DNA of 64,000 bases from Apteryx mantelli. Its lineage: Eukaryota; Chordata; Aves; Apterygiformes; Apterygidae. The notes under the pieces are model-generated. The model was not told the origin of the DNA and made no database searches. It saw only the letters and a program-made list of their open reading frames with translations. The position numbers and the translations under genes are program-made. Positions 59,740-64,000 of the stretch are shown piece after piece (within the stretch, counting starts at the first letter, position 1; each line of letters begins with the position of its first letter). The stretch spans positions 48,606,501 to 48,670,500 of the forward strand of contig NC_089980.1 of assembly GCF_036417845.1 (NCBI RefSeq), in the 5' to 3' direction.

Positions 59740-62673
59740 CTAGAGCGTATTGCACAGGATTGCATCCAGCCGGGTTTTGAATATCTCCAGAGAAGGAGAC
59801 TCCACAACCTCTCTGGGCAACCTCTTCCAGTGCTCTGTCACCCTCACAGTGAAAAAGTATTTCCTCATGTTCAGATGAAATTGTCTGTGTTTCAGTTTGT
59901 GCCCGTTGCCTTGTGTCCTGTCGCTGGGCACCACTGAAAAGAGTCTGGTCCCATCCTCTCGACACCCTCCCTTCAGATACTTGTACACATTGATAAGATC
60001 TCCTCTCAGCCTTCTCTTCTCCAAGCTAAACAGGCCAAGTTCTCTCAGCCTTTCCTCAAAAGAGAGATGCTCCAGTCCCCTAATCATCTTTGTAGCCCTT
60101 CGCTGCACTTGCTCCAGCAGTGCCACATCCCTCTTGAACTGGGGAGCCCAGAACTGGATGCAGTACTCCAGATGTGGCCTCACCAGGGCTGAGTAGAGGG
60201 GGAGAATCACCTCCCTCCACCTGCTGGCAACACTCTTCCTGATGCACCCCAGGATACCATTGACCTTCTTGGCCACAAGGGCACATTGCTGCCTCATGCT
60301 TAACTTGGTGTCCACCAGCACTCCCTGGTCCTTCTCTGCAGAGCTGCTTTCCAGCAGGTCAACCCCCAGCCTGTACTGGTGCATGGGGTTATTCCTCCCC
60401 AGGTGCAGGACCCTGCACTTGCCTTTGTTGAACTCCATGAGGTTCCTCTCCGCCCACCTCTCCAGCCTCTCCAGGTCTCTCTGAATGGCAGCACAGCCCT
60501 CTGGCGTATCAGCCACTCCTCCCAGTTTTGTATCGTCAGCAAACCTGCTGAGGGGGCACTCTGTCCCTTCATCCAGGTCATTGATGAAGAAGTTGAACAA
60601 GACTGGACCCAGGACTGACCCCTGGGGGACACCGCTAGCTACAGGCCTCCAACTAGACTCTGTGCCGTTGATCACAACCCTCTGAGCTCTGCCATTCAGC
60701 CAGTTCTCAATCCACCTCACTGTCCACTCATCCAGCGTGCACTTCCTGAGCTTGTCTCTGAGGATGTTATGGGAGACAGTGTCAAAAGCCTTGCTGAAGT
60801 CTAGGTAGACAACATCCACTGCTCTCCCCTCATCTACCCAGCCAGTCATTCCATCATAGAAGGCTATCAGGTTGGTTAGGCATGATTTCCCCTTGGTGAA
60901 GCCATGCTGACTACTCCTGATCACCTTCTTTTCCTCCACCTGCTTGGAGATAGCCTCCAGGATGAACTGCTCCAACACCTTTCCAGGGATGCAGGTGAGG
61001 CTGACTGGCCTGTAGTTCTCTGGTTCCTCCTTCTTGCCCTTTTTGAAGACTGGGGTGACATTGGCTTTCTTCCAGGCTTCAGGCACCTCTCCTGTTCTCC
61101 ATGACCTTTCAAAGATGATGGAGAGTGGCTTAGCAATGACATCCGCCAGCTCCCTCAGCACTCGTGGGTGCATCCCATCAGGGCCCATGGATTTGTGGGT
61201 GTCAAGTTTGCTTAAATGATCTCTAACCCACTCCTCCTCCACCAAGGGAAAGTCTTCCTTTCTCCAGACTTTCTCTCTTGCCTCCAGGATCGGGGGTTCC
61301 TGAGGGCTGGCCTGAGCAGTAAAGACTGAAGCAAAGAAGGCATTCAGTAACTCTGCCTTCTCTGCATCCTTCGTCACCAGGGCACCCACCCCATTCAGCA
61401 GCAGGCCCACATTTTCCCTAGTCTTCCTCTTGCTACTGATGTATTTGAAGAAGCCCTTCTTGCTGTTCTTGACATCTCTCGCCAGATTTAATTCCAAACG
61501 GGCCTTAGCCTTCCTTGTCACATCCCTGCATACTCTGATAATGTTTCTATAATCCTCCCAAGTGGCCTGTCCCCCTTTCCACTTTCTGTAGACTTCCTTC
61601 TTCTGGCTGAGTTTTGCCAGGAGCTCCTTGCTCATCCACACAGGTCTCCTACCTCCTTTGCTTGACTTCCTACTCATAGGGATGCACCGCTCTTGAGCCT
61701 GGAGAAGGTGATGTTTGAATATTAACCAGCTCTCTTGAACACCCCTTCCTTCTAGGGCCATAACCCATGGGATTCCTCCAAGTATGTCCCTGAAGAGGCC
61801 AAAGTTTGCTCTCCTGAAGTCTAGGGTTGCGATCCTACTTAGTGCCCTGCTGCCTCCTCGCAGGATCCTGAACTCCACCATCTCGTGGTCACTGCAGCCA
61901 AGGCTGCCCCCGACCTTCACATCTTCCACCAGTCCTTCTTTGTTTGTTAGTATGAGGTCCAGCAGCACACCTCTCCTTGTTGGCTCCTCCACCACCTGTG
62001 CCAAGAAGTTGTCACCAATGCTCTGCAGGAACCTCTGGGACTGTTTGTGCCTAGCTGTGTTGTCTTTCCAGCAGATATCGGGGTGGTTGAAGTCCCCCAC
62101 GAGAACCAGGGCCTGGGATCGTGAGGCTACTTCCAGCTGTCTGTAGAAGGCCTCATCGACTTCCTCTTCCTGATCAGGTGGCCTGTAGTAAACACCCACA
62201 ACAGTGTCACCCATGCTAGCTTGCCCTTGAATCCTTACCCATAAGCTCTCGACTCGCTCTTCATCCACCCCTAGGCACAGCTCAACACATTCCAGTTGCT
62301 CTCTCACATAAAGAGCAACTCCACCACCTCGCTTTCCTAGCCTGTCTTTCCTAAAAAGTACATAGCCATCCATGACAGCACTCCAGTCACGCAAGCTATC
62401 CCACCATGTCTCTGTAATGGCAATGAGATCATGGCCCTGCGACCACACACAGATCTCTAGTTCTTCCTGTTTGTTCCCCATGCTGCATGCATTGGTGTAC
62501 AGGCATTTCAGAGAGGCGATCGAGCATGCAGGTTTCCCAGGAGGGGTAAAAGAGGATCCTCCATAGCCACATCCCATGCGCACTTCCCTGGCTGCATTCA
62601 CCTGCTGGAGGCATCCCGACTTGAGCAGTCTTTTGCCAGCTACCCTGGCACTATAACTCTCCCCTTCCCCCAT
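59740..62673 (-). CDS. CR1 ORF2: endonuclease and reverse transcriptase, open
   Basis: The catalytic protein of CR1: an APE-type endonuclease nicks target DNA and the reverse transcriptase copies the RNA at the nick. 977 codons with no stop or frameshift. Endonuclease at about residues 55-270: Asn61, ITETWW with Glu88, YYRPP at 162-166, LVGDFN with Asp194 and Asn196, and CSDHE with Asp262 and His263. Reverse transcriptase at about 490-760: motif [10 protein letters not shown] (Asp625), motif [15 protein letters not shown], and motif C FADD at 711-714. A C-terminal region with [12 protein letters not shown] and RRATKMI follows. The ATG at 62671-62673 was chosen because it lies 5 bases after the ORF1 stop; the conserved part starts near residue 55. 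All expected catalytic residues are present, so the protein may still be able to work. Confidence 0.96.
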   Translation of the reverse strand: MGEGESYSARVAGKRLLKSGCLQQVNAAREVRMGCGYGGSSFTPPGKPACSIASLKCLYTNACSMGNKQEELEICVWSQGHDLIAITETWWDSLRDWSAVMDGYVLFRKDRLGKRGGGVALYVREQLECVELCLGVDEERVESLWVRIQGQASMGDTVVGVYYRPPDQEEEVDEAFYRQLEVASRSQALVLVGDFNHPDICWKDNTARHKQSQRFLQSIGDNFLAQVVEEPTRRGVLLDLILTNKEGLVEDVKVGGSLGCSDHEMVEFRILRGGSRALSRIATLDFRRANFGLFRDILGGIPWVMALEGRGVQESWLIFKHHLLQAQERCIPMSRKSSKGGRRPVWMSKELLAKLSQKKEVYRKWKGGQATWEDYRNIIRVCRDVTRKAKARLELNLARDVKNSKKGFFKYISSKRKTRENVGLLLNGVGALVTKDAEKAELLNAFFASVFTAQASPQEPPILEAREKVWRKEDFPLVEEEWVRDHLSKLDTHKSMGPDGMHPRVLRELADVIAKPLSIIFERSWRTGEVPEAWKKANVTPVFKKGKKEEPENYRPVSLTCIPGKVLEQFILEAISKQVEEKKVIRSSQHGFTKGKSCLTNLIAFYDGMTGWVDEGRAVDVVYLDFSKAFDTVSHNILRDKLRKCTLDEWTVRWIENWLNGRAQRVVINGTESSWRPVASGVPQGSVLGPVLFNFFINDLDEGTECPLSRFADDTKLGGVADTPEGCAAIQRDLERLERWAERNLMEFNKGKCRVLHLGRNNPMHQYRLGVDLLESSSAEKDQGVLVDTKLSMRQQCALVAKKVNGILGCIRKSVASRWREVILPLYSALVRPHLEYCIQFWAPQFKRDVALLEQVQRRATKMIRGLEHLSFEERLRELGLFSLEKRRLRGDLINVYKYLKGGCREDGTRLFSVVPSDRTQGNGHKLKHRQFHLNMRKYFFTVRVTEHWKRLPREVVESPSLEIFKTRLDAILCNTL

Positions 62674-62678
62674 CTTTC

Positions 62679-63740
62679 CTAGTTTAAAGCCCTCCTTACC
62701 AGGTTGGCCAACCTGTTGGCAAAGACACGCGTGCCCCGCCTCATGAGATGGATCCCATCTCTCGCCATCAGTTGTCGATCTTCAAACAGGGTCCCATGGT
62801 CACAGAAACCAAAACCCTGTTGCCAACACCAGAGGCGCAGCCAGTCGTTAACTTGGAAAGTCCATCTCCTCCTCCTCTCATCCATCCCCCTCACTGGCAG
62901 GATAGAGGAGAAGATGACCTGGGCTCCCAGACCCTTGACCACCATCCCCAGAGCTCTGAAATCCTGCTTGATGGTCTCCAGTTTGCCCTTGGTGTCATTG
63001 GCGCCCACATGGAAGAGCAGCAGTGGGAAATAGTCCGAAGAATGGACGAGCCTCGGCAGTCTTTCCATGACATCTCTCACATGAGCCCCCGGCAGGCCAC
63101 AAACCTCTCTAGACATGAGGTCAGGTCGGCAGAGAGGTGCCTCCGTCCCCTGCAGCAGGGAGTCCCCCACAACAATCACCCGCCGCTTCTTCCGGGCGTT
63201 CCGGCAGGGCACAGGGTCTGTTGTCCCAGGTACTTCCCTTGCAGCCATGCCCATCTCCTCCTCATCCCAGAGGGCACTAAACCTGTTCTTCAGCTACAAG
63301 TCTTCGGGAGGAGTAGGAGCCTTTCTCCTCCCACGAGCAGTGACCAGTTTCCAGTCTTCTTCTACAGTGTCATGATGTACCGTTTCACACAGCACAGAGC
63401 CCTCTGGCAACTCCACTGCTGTGGGGGGTTGGGACTCCCAAAGCTGCACAGTCTCCAAGAATACCCTGTCTATCTCTTGCTCTGCTTCCCGGATGCTGCG
63501 CAGCCTACTGACTTCCTCCTGTAACTCCCTTACCTGACAACACAGCTCGCCAACAGCAGCACACCTCCTGCAGGAGAACTGACTGCCAGCCCAGGCCTCC
63601 CAGAGAGGCCCCAAGCACTCCCTGCAGCCTCAGACCTGCAGGGCTGCATCTACTGTCAGAGGGTCAGTCTGGGTTGCAGCCTCTGACACAGCAACTCCAA
63701 CAGCCGCTGGGGAATGTGCTCTGCAGCGTGTCACAACCAT
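62679..63740 (-). pseudogene. CR1 ORF1 with esterase domain, two nonsense codons
   Basis: CR1 ORF1 protein, thought to bind the element RNA. One frame runs from the ATG at 63738-63740 (MVVTRCRAHSPAAVGVAVSE) to the TAG at 62679-62681, 353 codons, but is cut by TGA at 63630-63632 and TAG at 63294-63296. Between the stops lies a Cys-rich, coiled-coil segment (FSCRRCAAVGELCCQVREL). The last 191 codons form an SGNH-type esterase: GDSLL with Ser, GAND with Asn, DGIHL with His, all in place. No frameshift is seen, so only two point changes broke it. An ATG at 63252-63254 could start an esterase-only product. Confidence 0.88.
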
Positions 63741-64000
63741 ACTTGAGGAAGCATACACCACAGGGATCAGAAACAAAGGTGCCTTCATGCACCCTGCTGC
63801 ACAAACTGCTGCATCTGTTCACTGCACTCTGGGCCTGGCTCTTATATAGGCCTCTCCCTAGCACTGGCTAAGAGGTGCTTGACCCGCCCTCATCAAGGGC
63901 CACCTGGATCAAAGGCCCCAACTCCCTCTGGCCAGGAGCAACCAAGAGAGCTCATTAGCAGCAGCCACTCCTAGCTAGAGCTTTTCCCACAAGCTTTTCC
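63741..64000 (-). promoter_or_regulatory. CR1 5' UTR / internal promoter region (partial)
   Basis: Sequence upstream of ORF1, continuing beyond the window edge. It contains a TATATAAG at 63841-63848 (minus strand), about 100 bases before the ORF1 ATG. CR1 5' UTRs are expected to carry an internal promoter; whether this motif is used is not known. Confidence 0.6.

Larger units (their letters stand above)
59660..64000 (-). mobile_element. Near full-length CR1 LINE retrotransposon
   Basis: Minus-strand non-LTR retrotransposon, at least 4341 bases, running off the window edge at its 5' end. It has, in transcript order, a 5' UTR (63741 onward), ORF1 (63740-62679, with two stops), a 5-base gap, an open ORF2 (62673-59740) and a short 3' UTR ending in two ATTCTGTG octamers at 59660-59675, the CR1 hallmark in place of a poly(A) tail. 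It is inserted in a CNST intron in the same direction as CNST. Long stretches of the plus strand are open by chance as antisense shadows of ORF1 and ORF2. Most CR1 copies are severely 5'-truncated, so this length is unusual. Confidence 0.97.

Noticed and set aside
61784-62146. Plus-strand open frames across the CR1 element, such as 61784-62146 and 62748-63524
   Set aside because: They are antisense shadows of CR1 ORF2 and ORF1 and have no conserved domain of their own.

Overview
This window looks like bird nuclear DNA, or at least sauropsid DNA. The evidence is intron-split vertebrate genes with GT-AG junctions, AT-rich introns, a CpG-island promoter, several CR1 LINE copies (the dominant bird retrotransposon) and a few very old MIR-like SINE remnants. 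Three protein-coding genes are supported by splicing exons in frame by eye: KIF28 (plus strand, C-terminal part only), SCCPDH (minus strand, complete) and CNST (minus strand, last two coding exons). This is the neighbourhood known from human 1q44 (CNST - SCCPDH - KIF28P), so the block is syntenic. In human, KIF28 is named as a pseudogene; here the visible 3' half is open and splices in frame.

Layout. 1-9160: seven KIF28 coding exons ending at a TGA at 9158-9160. 9161-10460: a short tail-to-tail interval holding both 3' UTRs, a near-perfect palindrome and a TG/TA microsatellite. 10461-20077: twelve SCCPDH coding exons, joining to a 435-residue protein; its promoter lies in a CpG island at about 19540-20320. 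About 20.3-49.6 kb: intergenic DNA with no gene I can support, but with an ancient CR1/L3-type LINE remnant (20935-21560), old MIR-like SINEs, an older CR1 tail (45820-46000), a compound pentanucleotide repeat and a G-quadruplex motif. 49.6-51.37 kb: probable CNST 3' UTR, carrying a MIR-like SINE. 51375-57194: the last two CNST coding exons. 57195-64000: a CNST intron that contains, in the same orientation as CNST, a near full-length CR1 retrotransposon (59660 to the window edge).

The most striking item is that CR1 copy. It has a 5' UTR, an ORF1 reading frame with an SGNH-type esterase domain, and a completely open 977-codon ORF2 with intact endonuclease and reverse transcriptase motifs. ORF1 is broken by two in-frame stop codons. 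Most CR1 copies are short 3' fragments (one is in SCCPDH intron 3), so an open ORF2 is unusual. Other points worth a look are the paired SILK and RVxF protein-phosphatase-1 docking motifs in CNST, an exon-like unit in the last CNST intron that would act as a poison exon, and alternative splice sites in KIF28.
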